NCBI RefSeq assembly: GCF_010977555.1
Contig: NZ_CP048815.1
Coordinates: 4,704,501 to 4,768,500, forward strand
From: Caulobacter rhizosphaerae
Lineage (GTDB): Bacteria > Pseudomonadota > Alphaproteobacteria > Caulobacterales > Caulobacteraceae
Direction of reading: 5' to 3'
Length of the DNA stretch: 64,000 nucleotides
The notes beneath the pieces are model-generated. The model ran no database searches and was not told the DNA's origin. It saw only the letters and a list, made by a program, of their open reading frames with translations. The position numbers and the translations under genes are program-made. Shown in pieces: positions 26,058 to 34,398 of this stretch (position 1 is its first letter; every line of letters begins with the position of its first letter).

Positions 26058-26402
26058 ATGCGCGAGTTCATCATCAGCTTGACTATCGCCTCCGCCCTGG
26101 CCCTGACCGCCGTTCCGACCCAAGGCCTGACCCAGGCCCCCGCCGCATCGACCGCCCGCATCTCGTTCGTCGGCCTGAATCTGGCGACCCCCGCCGACGC
26201 CGCCAAGTTCGCCGCCCGCGTCAACGCGACCGCCGAAGACGTCTGCCACGACATGGCGCGCGGCAATCCGAATGGCGCGTTCACCATGGCCGGCTGCAAG
26301 CGCGCCGTCCGCCAGCAAGCCATGTCGCAACTGTCCAAGGATCAGCGGCAAAGCCTGCGGATCGCGTCGCGCGCCAACACCGTCGCGCTCGCCAGCCGCT
26401 GA
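26058..26402 (+). CDS. UrcA-family secreted protein, copy 2
   Basis: The 114-residue product has a signal peptide (about 1-30) and the UrcA core ISFVGLNLATPADAAKFAARV, with the paired Cys in EDVCHDM and FTMAGCKRAV. It is clearly paralogous to the gene at 25430: the N(P)xGxFTMAGC and QLSxxQRQSL blocks are shared. Upstream region and terminator are also duplicated, so the whole transcription unit was copied in tandem. Function is unknown; envelope location is expected. Confidence 0.85.
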   Translation: MREFIISLTIASALALTAVPTQGLTQAPAASTARISFVGLNLATPADAAKFAARVNATAEDVCHDMARGNPNGAFTMAGCKRAVRQQAMSQLSKDQRQSLRIASRANTVALASR

Positions 26403-26435
26403 GACCCGCACGACCTCTGCGACCCGTCAAAAAGC

Positions 26436-26474
26436 AAAGCTCCGGACGGGGTCCCGTCCGGAGCTTCTTCTTTT
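26436..26474 (+). terminator. Intrinsic terminator of UrcA copy 2
   Basis: AAGCTCCGGACGGG and CCCGTCCGGAGCTT form a long stem followed by CTTCTTTT. Confidence 0.88.
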
Positions 26475-26496
26475 CGAAAACACCCCGCCGCGTACC

Positions 26497-26570
26497 TGAG
26501 GCGCCTTGGCGCGCGCCCTCCACACCTGGGACGGATAGAGGGGTTCCGGGCACAAGGCCCGGAATGGCGG
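26497..26570. repeat. Intergenic repeat (TTCCGGGCACAAGGCCCGGAA family)
   Basis: Contains GGGGTTCCGGGCACAAGG and CCCGGAATG, and an upstream GAGGCGCCTTGGCGCGC. The same pieces occur in the paired repeat at 33305-33433. It lies 3' of both UrcA copy 2 and the convergent pntB. Confidence 0.75.
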
Positions 26571-26619
26571 AGCTAGTTTGGATCGCCTTGGGACAGCGAC
26601 GAACCCGTCCCTCGCCGCC

Positions 26620-28041
26620 TCACAGCCCCTTGACGATCCCCTCGACCATCTTCTTGGCGTCGCCGAACAACATCATGGTGTTGTCGCGGAAGAACAGCTC
26701 GTTCTCCACGCCCGCATAGCCGCTGGACATGCCGCGCTTGATGAACAGCACGGTGCGGGCCTTCTCGACGTCCAGGATCGGCATGCCGAAGATCGGGCTC
26801 TGCGGATCGGTCTTGGCCGCCGGGTTGGTGACGTCGTTGGCGCCGATCACGAAGGCCACGTCGGCGGTCGAGAACTCGCTGTTGATGTCCTCCAGCTCGA
26901 ACACCTCGTCATACGGGACGTTGGCCTCGGCCAGCAGCACGTTCATGTGGCCGGGCATGCGGCCGGCGACGGGGTGGATGGCGTACTTCACCTCCACGCC
27001 CTCCTCCTTCAGCTTGTCGCACATTTCGCGCAGGATGTGCTGGGCCTGGGAGACGGCCATGCCGTAGCCGGGGACGATGATCACCTTGCTGGCGTTCTTC
27101 ATGATGAAGGCCGCGTCGTCGGCCGAGCCCTGCTTGACCGGGCGCGTCTCGACCTTGCCGCCGGGGCCCGCCGCGGCCGCGGCGTCGGCGCCGAAGCCGC
27201 CCAGGATCACCGAGATGAAGCTGCGGTTCATGCCCTTGCACATGATGTAGGACAGGATCGCGCCCGAGCTGCCAACCAGGGCGCCGGTGATGATCAGGGT
27301 GGTGTTCTCCAGCGTGAAGCCCAGGGCGGCCGCGGCCCAGCCCGAATAGCTGTTCAGCATCGAGACCACGACGGGCATGTCGGCCCCGCCGATCGGGATG
27401 ATCAGGGTGACGCCGATCAGCAGGCTCAGGGCGAAGATCGCCCAGAACGCCCAGATCGCCGAGCCGCCCGAGATCACCAGCACCACCACCATGGCGACGA
27501 TGGCCAGGGCGATGACGATGTTCAGCAGGTGGCGGGCCGGCAGCAGGATCGGCGCGCCGCCCATGTTGCCGTTCAGCTTGGCGAAGGCGATGACCGAGCC
27601 GGTGAAGGTGATGGCGCCGATGGCCAGGCCCAGCGACAGCTCGATCAGGCTGTTGAGGTGCACGTGGCCGTTCTCGCCGACGATGCCGTAGGCCGCCGGG
27701 GTGTAGATCGCCGCCACGGCCACCAGGCAGGCGGCCATGCCGACCAGGCTGTGGAACGCCGCCACCAACTGCGGCATCGAGGTCATGGCCACCTTGCGGG
27801 CGATCACCGCCCCCACCGTGCCGCCAACCGCGATGCCGCCCAGGATCAGGCCGATCGTCACGGGATCCAGCGCGCCCTGCTTCCACAGGGTGGCCAGGGT
27901 GGTCAGCACGGCGATGCCCATGCCGATCATGCCGTTGCGGTTGCCCGCCTGGCTGGTCACCGGGCTGGACAGCCCGCGCAGCGCCAGGATGAAGAGCACC
28001 CCCGACACGATGTAGAGGATGGCGGCGAGATTGGCGTTCAT
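26620..28041 (-). CDS. pntB: NAD(P) transhydrogenase subunit beta
   Basis: The 473-residue product starts at MNANLAAILYIVSG. About nine membrane segments occupy residues 1-265, followed by the NADP(H)-binding dIII domain (about 290-473) with VIIVPGYGMAVSQAQH, the conserved VAGRMPGHMNVLLAEA and IGANDVTNPAA. The complex at the inner membrane couples proton entry to reduction of NADP by NADH. It overlaps the upstream small gene by 4 nt. It is the last gene of the pnt cluster, separated from pntAB by three genes. Confidence 0.96.
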   Translation of the reverse strand: MNANLAAILYIVSGVLFILALRGLSSPVTSQAGNRNGMIGMGIAVLTTLATLWKQGALDPVTIGLILGGIAVGGTVGAVIARKVAMTSMPQLVAAFHSLVGMAACLVAVAAIYTPAAYGIVGENGHVHLNSLIELSLGLAIGAITFTGSVIAFAKLNGNMGGAPILLPARHLLNIVIALAIVAMVVVLVISGGSAIWAFWAIFALSLLIGVTLIIPIGGADMPVVVSMLNSYSGWAAAALGFTLENTTLIITGALVGSSGAILSYIMCKGMNRSFISVILGGFGADAAAAAGPGGKVETRPVKQGSADDAAFIMKNASKVIIVPGYGMAVSQAQHILREMCDKLKEEGVEVKYAIHPVAGRMPGHMNVLLAEANVPYDEVFELEDINSEFSTADVAFVIGANDVTNPAAKTDPQSPIFGMPILDVEKARTVLFIKRGMSSGYAGVENELFFRDNTMMLFGDAKKMVEGIVKGL

Positions 28042-28355
28042 TCGGAAGTCCCCATTTCCGGGTGAGACTTGGCGGCCGCTTTGCGACCCTTGACGATTTG
28101 CCAGCTGAAGAGGCCGGCCAAGGCGAGAAAGACCCAGTTCATCGGTCGCGCGGGCTGCAGCGCCAGCAGGACAAGCACGTAGGCCACCCATCCGATCCAG
28201 ACGAGAACCGCGAACGGGCGGAAGATCCAGCGGCGCATCCAGGCCTTGACCGGAGGCGGCGTGACGGTTCCGGCCAGGCCAAAACCCACCAGCAAAGCGG
28301 CCAGGATCAGCGGCAGCACGGTCATCAGGATGTCGGAGTCGAGCGCACCGTTCAT
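28038..28355 (-). CDS. Small membrane protein between the methyltransferase-like gene and pntB
   Basis: The 105-residue product has three probable membrane segments (about 11-30, 46-66 and 70-86) with a basic C-terminal tail (KGRKAAAKSH). It overlaps both neighbours by 4 nt (ATGA-type), so it is translationally coupled to pntB and to the gene upstream. I recognise no family. The location suggests it is produced with PntB; a part in transhydrogenase assembly is only a guess. Confidence 0.75.
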   Translation of the reverse strand: MNGALDSDILMTVLPLILAALLVGFGLAGTVTPPPVKAWMRRWIFRPFAVLVWIGWVAYVLVLLALQPARPMNWVFLALAGLFSWQIVKGRKAAAKSHPEMGTSE

Positions 28356-29227
28356 GCCTTGCCTCTCGAAGCCAGTTCCGGTGCGGCGTTGACGCCGAAC
28401 CGGGGCGGATGGCCCGAAGGCAGGCCGGAGAGGTCGTAGCGCGGCGGTTCGTAGTGGTTGGCCGCCGTATAGGGCGCGGCGAAGCGAGGTTGTCCGTCAG
28501 GGCCGGTCAACTCTTCCTCGCGCACGAAGAAGGCGTTGGCGCCGGACAGATTGCAGCCGACCAGGGCGTAGCCCTTGGCCCGGCCCAGGGCCTCCAGGCT
28601 GCTGAGGCTGGCGCTGTGATAGTTGCCGCCGTCCCAGACCCGGTCGGCCTTGTACTCGGCGACGAAGGCGACGGGCGGCGGATAGGCGGCGTTGTATTCG
28701 ACGATCACGACGCGCGGGCGAACGGCGGTGATCGCCTGCCAGATCCAATAGTCGTTGCCGTCAATGTCGATCGACAGCAGGTCGACGCTGGCCGGCTTGT
28801 CGGCCGTGCCGCCGACCCAAGGACCGAGCAGGCCGTCGATGTTCTCGGCGGTGACGAAGGCCTTCCGGACGGTCAGCCGGCCCTGCCCCACGGCCACGGC
28901 GTGATGGCCCTTGGCCGCTTCGACATACTTGTCCGAACCATCCAGCCACAGGCCGCTCCAACCGGCCATCAGCAAGAGAGCCGTGTTGCACTCCACCCCC
29001 GCCTGGACGCCGAACTCGATGAACCGCCGGTCGCCCTCGCCGATGCGGTTGAAGATCTCGAGAACGATGCCGTCCTCGTCGTTCTGGCTGTAGGTCTTGC
29101 GGCCATGGGCGATCAACCGCCCGGGCTCGCGGGCCCGGGGCGAGGCGCGCAGCTCGTCCCACCAGCACTCCAGCGCGATGCGGTTGGCGACCTGAGCCTG
29201 TTTGACGATGCGCTTGCCACCGAACAT
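28352..29227 (-). CDS. FkbM-like or related SAM-dependent methyltransferase-type protein
   Basis: The ATG at 29227 with GGGAG 9 nt upstream gives 291 residues; an upstream start at 29284 would overlap the preceding gene. Residues include YSQNDEDGIVLEIFNRIGEGDRRFIEFGVQ (in parts, about 46-75) and DLLSIDIDGNDYWIW near 150-164, the SxDIDGxDY pattern found in FkbM-type and related sugar-modifying methyltransferases. No glycosylation partners are adjacent. The assignment to the methyltransferase fold is moderately secure; the acceptor is unknown. It lies inside the pnt gene cluster. Confidence 0.65.
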   Translation of the reverse strand: MFGGKRIVKQAQVANRIALECWWDELRASPRAREPGRLIAHGRKTYSQNDEDGIVLEIFNRIGEGDRRFIEFGVQAGVECNTALLLMAGWSGLWLDGSDKYVEAAKGHHAVAVGQGRLTVRKAFVTAENIDGLLGPWVGGTADKPASVDLLSIDIDGNDYWIWQAITAVRPRVVIVEYNAAYPPPVAFVAEYKADRVWDGGNYHSASLSSLEALGRAKGYALVGCNLSGANAFFVREEELTGPDGQPRFAAPYTAANHYEPPRYDLSGLPSGHPPRFGVNAAPELASRGKA

Positions 29228-29255
29228 CAGCACCCGCTCCCTGAAAACGACCAGC

Positions 29256-30197
29256 TCATGGACGGACCTCGCCCGGGGGAGCATCGGCGGGCAACAGCGC
29301 GAAGATCGAAGTCTGGAGAGCCGGGTCGTTGGGACGGCCGTAGGTGGCCGCCAGCATCATCAGCTTACGTCCGGCCGGAAACGGCTGGCTGGTCTCCGCA
29401 GAGGCCAGACCCGTGGCGTCCACCCGCACCGTGGTCGCCATTGGCCCTAAGGTCAGGACTTGAGGCCCCAAGGCTTTCAGGTCGATCGCCGTCCGCTCCC
29501 TGTAAGCGGTGATCTTGAAGCCCACCATCAGCGTTCCGCACTGGCCCCATGTCCATTCCTTGGTTGGGGCGGTCATGGCGTCTGGCGCACAGATGCGCAG
29601 CGCGACGGATGCCTGGGGCCGGGCCAGGGGCGGATCGACGTAAAAGTAGTCGATAGCGATCCGCCCGGCGGGGATGTCCTCGGGGCGGATCGGGCTGTAG
29701 GGCACCTTGGCGGGGGCCCAGCGCCAGGCGTTAGGCTTCAGTTCGTAGGCGGTGCGGGCCCGCGACGCGGAGTCGACCAACGCTTGCCCGTCGAACACTC
29801 CGTCATGATCGGTGTCGCGGAAGCAGACGCCGACATCCCCCTTCAGGAAGATGCCAATGGCGCCGTTGGAACCCGGCGCGCAGAACACGTCGCTCTCGGC
29901 GATCACGGCCTTAGCGAACACCGCGCCATCCGGAAAGGCGATTGTGCGCCCGGTGGCGTCCGGCAACTGATAGGCGGACGTCAGACGAACCGCCGCTTCG
30001 GATCGGAAAGCCTGGCTGAATAGGTCTCCGCCACTGGCGACAGCGGTCGTCGAGGTCGTCGTCGGCGGCTCGACGATGATCGGGAAAAGCAGCAGGGGTC
30101 GGCCGCTCGCGGACGGCTCGGCCGCCTCCGCGCCCGAACCCGTCACGAACAGCGCAACCAGCAGCCCGAGGGCTGAAAGGGCGCTGTGTCGGCTCAC
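29256..30197 (-). CDS. Secreted protein of unknown function inside the pnt cluster
   Basis: The start is a GTG at 30197 that overlaps the pntAB stop (GTGA). The open frame extends further upstream but there only shadows pntAB. The 313-residue product begins with a Sec signal ([20 protein letters not shown], cleavage near AEA at 26). Residues 128-136 (DTDHDGVFD) form a calcium-loop-like motif. The rest has several Trp-rich segments ([19 protein letters not shown]) and three Cys. No family is recognised. Periplasmic location is expected, which is unexpected company for transhydrogenase subunits. Confidence 0.75.
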   Translation of the reverse strand: MSRHSALSALGLLVALFVTGSGAEAAEPSASGRPLLLFPIIVEPPTTTSTTAVASGGDLFSQAFRSEAAVRLTSAYQLPDATGRTIAFPDGAVFAKAVIAESDVFCAPGSNGAIGIFLKGDVGVCFRDTDHDGVFDGQALVDSASRARTAYELKPNAWRWAPAKVPYSPIRPEDIPAGRIAIDYFYVDPPLARPQASVALRICAPDAMTAPTKEWTWGQCGTLMVGFKITAYRERTAIDLKALGPQVLTLGPMATTVRVDATGLASAETSQPFPAGRKLMMLAATYGRPNDPALQTSIFALLPADAPPGEVRP

Positions 30198-30529
30198 TTC
30201 TTCTCTTTCTTCTTGTACATGGCCAGCATCCGGTTGGTGACCAGGAAGCCGCCGAAGATGTTGACCGCGGCGAAGGCGGCGGCGATGGCGCCGGCTCCCT
30301 TGGAGATCCAGGTCGAGGCGGCGACCGTGCCGCCCGACAGGTCGCTGTGGGCCCCATGCGCGGCGGCCGCCAGCAGCGCGCCGACGATGATCACCGACGA
30401 GATGGCGTTGGTCACGGCCATCAGCGGCGTATGCAGAGCCGGCGTCACGCTCCACACCACGTAATAGCCCACGAAGATGGCGAGCACGAAGATCGCCAGG
30501 CGGAACACGGTGGGGTCGACGGCTTCCAT
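30194..30529 (-). CDS. pntAB: NAD(P) transhydrogenase subunit alpha, membrane part
   Basis: The 111-residue product is the alpha2 fragment of the split bacterial transhydrogenase. It has three membrane helices (about 9-28, 36-60 and 78-100), with the conserved [20 protein letters not shown] near residues 33-52 and [11 protein letters not shown] near 91-101. With PntAA and PntB it makes the proton channel. It is separated from pntAA by a 154-nt gap filled by a REP-like pair. Confidence 0.96.
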   Translation of the reverse strand: MEAVDPTVFRLAIFVLAIFVGYYVVWSVTPALHTPLMAVTNAISSVIIVGALLAAAAHGAHSDLSGGTVAASTWISKGAGAIAAAFAAVNIFGGFLVTNRMLAMYKKKEKK

Positions 30530-30548
30530 ATTCAGGCTCCTGGCTCAG

Positions 30549-30669
30549 TGCGTCCTTCGAGGCCTTCGCTGCGCGAAGGCGCCTCAGGATGAGGAAGTTG
30601 GATGGCTCGGTCTTCGCGGTAGAACCTCATCCTGAGGTGCGAGCGAAGCGAGCCTCGAAGGACGAGGTT
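30549..30669. repeat. Paired inverted REP-like elements
   Basis: Two units, 30549-30595 and 30623-30669, face each other. Each contains CGTCCTTCGAGG...CCTCAGGATGAGG or its complement. They fill the gap between pntAA and pntAB and could form a long hairpin in the transcript. Confidence 0.8.
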
Positions 30670-30683
30670 CGGCCCCACGGCCA

Positions 30684-31823
30684 TCAGCCCTGCAGGCTCG
30701 GATGCACCACCGCCCCGCCCTGGGTGACCAGGGCCGCCTTGAGGATCTCGTCCTCGAAGTCGGGGGCGAAGGCGCCCTCCTTGTTCAGGAACAGGCCCGA
30801 TAGGGCGAACAGGTTGCGGGCATAGAGCGCGCTGGCGTCGGTGGCGATGCGGCCGGGCAGGTTGGGGATGCCCAGGATCTTGACGCCGTTGGCCGTGACC
30901 GCCGTCTCGCCCAGCTTGCCGCCGACCACGTTGCCGCCGGCTTCGATGGCCAGGTCGACCAGCACGGAACCCGGCTTCATCGAGGCGACCTGCTCGGCCG
31001 AGACCAGCTTGGGGGCCGGGCGGCCCGGGATCAGGGCCGTGGTGATGACGATGTCCTGCTTGGCGATGTGCGCGGAGACCAGCTCGGCCTGCTTGGCCTG
31101 GTACTCCTTCGACATTTCCTTGGCGTAGCCGCCAGCGGTTTGGGCGTTCTTGAACTCCTCGTCCTCGACAGCCAGGAACTTGGCGCCCAGCGACTCGACC
31201 TGTTCCTTGGTGGCGGGACGCACGTCGGTGGCGGTGACCACCGCGCCCAGGCGGCGGGCGGTGGCGATGGCCTGCAGGCCGGCCACGCCCACGCCCATGA
31301 TGAACACCTTGGCCGCGGCGACAGTGCCGGCGGCGGTCATCATCATCGGCAGGGCCTTGCCATAGGCCTCGGCCGCCTCGATCACGGCGCGATAGCCGGC
31401 GAGGTTGGCCTGGGAGGACAGCATGTCCATCACCTGGGCCCGGGTGATGCGCGGGATGAACTCCATGGCCAGGGCGCTGGCGCCGGCCTTGGCCAGGGCG
31501 TTCAGCGTGTCCTTATCCTGGTGCGGGTTCAGCGCGGCCGCGACGATAGCGCCGGTCTTCAGGGCGGCGATCTCGGCGGCTTCCGGCGCGCGGACCTTGA
31601 ACAGGACGTCGGCGTCCTTGATGGCGTCCTTGGCCGTCTTGGCCAGCTTGGCGCCGGCCGCCTCGTAGTCGGCGTCGGGGTAGGAGGCCGCAGTCCCCGC
31701 CCCGGCCTCGACCACAACCGAGAAGCCGGCCGCGGCCAGCTTCTTGACGGTCTCGGGCGTGGCCGCGACCCGGGTTTCACCACCGCGGGTCTCTTTCGTG
31801 ACGGCGATAACGGCCATCGGCAT
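30684..31823 (-). CDS. pntAA: NAD(P) transhydrogenase subunit alpha, NAD-binding part
   Basis: The 379-residue product belongs to the alanine dehydrogenase/PntA family: IAVTKETRGGETRVAATPE at the N-terminus and the NAD-binding VFIMGVGVAGLQAIATARRLGA (in parts, about 172-193). The RQD-type loop is here MLSSQANLAGYRAV. It is the cytoplasmic dI domain that binds NAD(H). Two ATGs are close, 31823 and 31817; the second has better GGAGG spacing (9 nt). It heads the pnt cluster. Confidence 0.96.
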   Translation of the reverse strand: MPMAVIAVTKETRGGETRVAATPETVKKLAAAGFSVVVEAGAGTAASYPDADYEAAGAKLAKTAKDAIKDADVLFKVRAPEAAEIAALKTGAIVAAALNPHQDKDTLNALAKAGASALAMEFIPRITRAQVMDMLSSQANLAGYRAVIEAAEAYGKALPMMMTAAGTVAAAKVFIMGVGVAGLQAIATARRLGAVVTATDVRPATKEQVESLGAKFLAVEDEEFKNAQTAGGYAKEMSKEYQAKQAELVSAHIAKQDIVITTALIPGRPAPKLVSAEQVASMKPGSVLVDLAIEAGGNVVGGKLGETAVTANGVKILGIPNLPGRIATDASALYARNLFALSGLFLNKEGAFAPDFEDEILKAALVTQGGAVVHPSLQG

Positions 31824-31943
31824 ACCCCTCCCAAGGACGCTGTTTGCTCAGACGAGCTTGCGCGTCTCTCTAGGGGATGTTCTTGCCCGATGTCGAGCCT
31901 TACGCTCGCGTTAGGGGCAAAAAAATACCGATGTCTACCGGTG

Positions 31944-32174
31944 TCAGTGGGCCGAGGCGGGCTTTTCGCGCAGGAACACGACGCCAAGGATCGCAAGTAC
32001 GATTCCCGGGATCACTCCGCCGATGAAGCCGGCCGAGGTGCAGAACCACAGGGTGATGGTCAGCAGCAGCACGGCGACGGCCAGCGAGCCCCACTTGGTC
32101 ATCTTGCCAAAGGCTTCGAAGGTCGCGGACTGTTCGTGGATGTCCATTTCACCGCGTTGGTAGTCGCCGGCCAT
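31944..32174 (-). CDS. aa3-type cytochrome c oxidase subunit IV
   Basis: The 76-residue product has a short cytoplasmic N-terminus with MDIHEQSATFEAFGKMTKWGS (in parts, about 9-29), the family hallmark, then two hydrophobic segments (about 30-47 and 50-68). The small subunit IV of alphaproteobacterial aa3 oxidases is peripheral and not needed for catalysis in the studied cases. The other oxidase genes are not in the window. It lies 120 nt upstream of pntAA on the same strand. Confidence 0.88.
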   Translation of the reverse strand: MAGDYQRGEMDIHEQSATFEAFGKMTKWGSLAVAVLLLTITLWFCTSAGFIGGVIPGIVLAILGVVFLREKPASAH

Positions 32175-32234
32175 GTCAGTTTCCTGGGTGGAATTAAAAA
32201 ACGCCCCGCCGCTTACAACGTGCGGGCCGCCGGC

Positions 32235-33251
32235 TCAAGCCGCCCGGATGTCGCGGTTGGCCCAACCCTCCTGGGTGAACCGCGTTCGAACAGCGGAGAC
32301 CGCCTGGTCGACCGAAATATCGGCGATCCGGCCTTCTCCGCCGTCGAGGCGGCTGAGCCAGCGCGAATAGGCCGGCACCGGGCTGGTGCCCATCAGGCCG
32401 ATGGCCGGGCGGCCGACCGAGGCCGCGACGTTCAGCGGTCCGGAGTCATTGCCCAGGAACCCGGCCGACAGGGCGATCAGGGCTGCGGCCTGGTCCAGCG
32501 GCAGGTCGCAGGCCAGCACGTCGCGGCCGGCCACGGGCTGGGCGTCGAGCGTCGGCCCGACGCTCGCGGCGTCGTTCGGGCCGCCCAGCCAGAACACGGT
32601 CGGGAACAGGTCGGCCAGGGCCTGGGAGACGGCGGCGAAGCGCTCAGCCGGCCAGGTGCGGGCCGGCTCGCTGGCCCCGACGCCCAGCACCAGCCAAGGA
32701 CCCGGGCGCTCCCCGAACCGCGCCTCGACGGCGGCCACGGCGTTGGGATCGAGCAACAGGCCCGGCTCGCGGCTGTCGACCTTCAGGCCATGCAGCGCCT
32801 CGAAGGCCGCCAGCTTGGTCAGGCGATGCTCGGGCCGCATGGCCTTGGGCAGGAACGGGCCTTGCAGCCACCGCTCCTGGCTCTTGTGCCCCAGGCCAAA
32901 GCCCCGCCGCTCGGGCACGCCCGCCAGCCAGGCGGCCTGGGCGGGGCGGCCGATCTTCTCCAGGATCCACACGGCGCGGGGCTTCGCCTCGCGGCAGATG
33001 CGCCAGAAGTCGAGCACCTCCCGCACGCCCTTCAGCGATCCTGTGAAATGGCGGGCATAGATCACGCTGGCGATCGTCGGCTCGACGGCCAGCACCTCGG
33101 CGGCGCGGCTGGACGGGCGGGCGACCAGCACCACCTGACCCTCGGGCGTGGTCGCGGCGATGGCCCGGAAGGTCGGCAGGTGCCACATCAGGTCGCCGAT
33201 GCCCCGGTCGGGCGCGTAGACGAGGACGGGGCCGGGATGCTGGGCGGTCAT
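32235..33251 (-). CDS. Glycosyltransferase family 9 (heptosyltransferase-like)
   Basis: The 338-residue product shows the GT9 layout: an N-terminal DRGIGDLMWHLPTFRAIA near residues 15-32, a central RTWPAERFAAVSQAL near 217-231 for nucleotide-sugar contacts, and the C-terminal FLGNDSGPLNVAASVGRPAIGLMG (in parts, about 284-307), the GNDSG motif. Such enzymes add heptose or other sugars to lipopolysaccharide core on the cytoplasmic face of the inner membrane. No other LPS genes are adjacent, so the acceptor is not evident. Confidence 0.9.
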   Translation of the reverse strand: MTAQHPGPVLVYAPDRGIGDLMWHLPTFRAIAATTPEGQVVLVARPSSRAAEVLAVEPTIASVIYARHFTGSLKGVREVLDFWRICREAKPRAVWILEKIGRPAQAAWLAGVPERRGFGLGHKSQERWLQGPFLPKAMRPEHRLTKLAAFEALHGLKVDSREPGLLLDPNAVAAVEARFGERPGPWLVLGVGASEPARTWPAERFAAVSQALADLFPTVFWLGGPNDAASVGPTLDAQPVAGRDVLACDLPLDQAAALIALSAGFLGNDSGPLNVAASVGRPAIGLMGTSPVPAYSRWLSRLDGGEGRIADISVDQAVSAVRTRFTQEGWANRDIRAA

Positions 33252-33304
33252 GCGACGGGCTTAGCGGGCGCTTGCGAGGTTGTCATCTCGTCCTCCCCTC
33301 CCAA

Positions 33305-33433
33305 CCGTCATTCCGGGCCTTGTGCCCGGAACTCCTTTCTCCGTCGCAGGTGCGGAGGGCTGGCGCGCCTACGCGCCAAGGCGCCTCACCGTCGGCTGGA
33401 CGAGGGGTTCCGGGCACAAGGCCCGGAATGACG
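33305..33433. repeat. Paired inverted intergenic repeat
   Basis: A 28-nt arm at 33305-33332 (CCGTCATTCCGGGCC...) is perfectly inverted at 33406-33433, about 73 nt apart. Each arm is itself palindromic (TTCCGGGCnnnGTGCCCGGAA type). The centre has GCGCGCC/GGCGCG hairpins. It lies 3' of the alpha/beta hydrolase gene. Confidence 0.85.
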
Positions 33434-33475
33434 GCACTCTTTATGGGATAGGTGAGGCAGGGGTCCCTTCGAGAC

Positions 33476-34396
33476 CTACGCCCACCCCGCCAGCAGCCCC
33501 CGCAGCCCCGCCACGAAGGCCAGCGGCTGGTCGACCATCACGTGGTGGTCGGCGTCGGGGACGATGACGCGCAGGACGCTGTCAGGCATCTCGCCGACCA
33601 TGTAGTCCACGGTCTCGGCCGGCATCAGGCCCGAGCGCTCGCCCCACATCATCGCCGCCGGACAGGCGATGCGCGGCAGCAGCAGGCCCAGGTCGGGCAT
33701 CGAGAACCGCTGCCAGATGGCCGGGTCGAACTTCCAGGTCCAGCCGCCCTCGACCGCCTTCAGCGATCCTCGGGCGATGTGGTCGGCGATGTAGAGGTTC
33801 TCACAGCCCTGCGGCGGGGCCAGGCGGAAACGGCTCAGCGCCGCCTCCAGGGTCGGATAGACCCGGTTGGCGTCCGGGCGCGAAGGCGGGCCGCGCCAGC
33901 GCTTTTCCGGCGGCTGGATGCTGCTGTCGACCATCACGATCCCGCGCAGCCGGTCGGCATGCTCGACGCCGCAATAGAGGGTGGGAAAGCCGCCGAACGA
34001 GTGACCGACCAGGATCGGCTTCACACCGCCGACCTCCAGCTGCGCCGCTTCGACCGCCGCGAAGACCTCAGCTGCGAACAGCTGGGCCGAATAGGCTGGC
34101 CGCCAGTCCGACCCGCCCATGCCCGACCACGAGATCGCCGCGCACCGCCAGTCCTTCGCGAAGAACGGCGCGATAAAGCTCCACCAGTCGGCGTGGGCGC
34201 CGTTGCCGTGCAGGAACAGCAGGCCCGGCTTGCCGACCTCGCCCCAGGTCAGCAGCTCGATCTCCGCGCCCTCGACCGGTATGCGCGAGCGTTCGGGCGC
34301 GGCGGCGATCGCCGCCTCGAACCAGGCCGGGGCCGGCGGTCGCTCGCCGTGAAATGGGCCGAGCAGCGAGAGTGGCGCGGGGCGGTCGTCGGCCAT
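33476..34396 (-). CDS. Alpha/beta hydrolase
   Basis: Start ATG at 34396 gives 306 residues; the open frame runs further upstream but over the thioesterase gene. The fold has LLFLHGNGAHADWW near residues 59-72 for the oxyanion hole, SWSGMGGSDW, and the nucleophile elbow VGHSFGGFPT. The acid is probably the Asp of VMVDSS or a later one, and the His is in VPDADHHVMVDQP near the C-terminus. No signal peptide is present, so it is cytoplasmic. The start follows the thioesterase stop by 2 nt, so the two form an operon. Confidence 0.88.
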   Translation of the reverse strand: MADDRPAPLSLLGPFHGERPPAPAWFEAAIAAAPERSRIPVEGAEIELLTWGEVGKPGLLFLHGNGAHADWWSFIAPFFAKDWRCAAISWSGMGGSDWRPAYSAQLFAAEVFAAVEAAQLEVGGVKPILVGHSFGGFPTLYCGVEHADRLRGIVMVDSSIQPPEKRWRGPPSRPDANRVYPTLEAALSRFRLAPPQGCENLYIADHIARGSLKAVEGGWTWKFDPAIWQRFSMPDLGLLLPRIACPAAMMWGERSGLMPAETVDYMVGEMPDSVLRVIVPDADHHVMVDQPLAFVAGLRGLLAGWA

Positions 34397-34398
34397 GT

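Noticed and set aside
26578..28065. Long open frame on the plus strand opposite pntB (495 codons)
   Set aside because: High-GC antisense shadow; His/Gln/Ala-rich product, no family features, and pntB on the other strand is unmistakable.
31068..33431. Long plus-strand frame over pntAA, oxidase subunit IV and GT9 (787 codons)
   Set aside because: It spans three convincing minus-strand genes and their gaps and has a composition typical of antisense reading.
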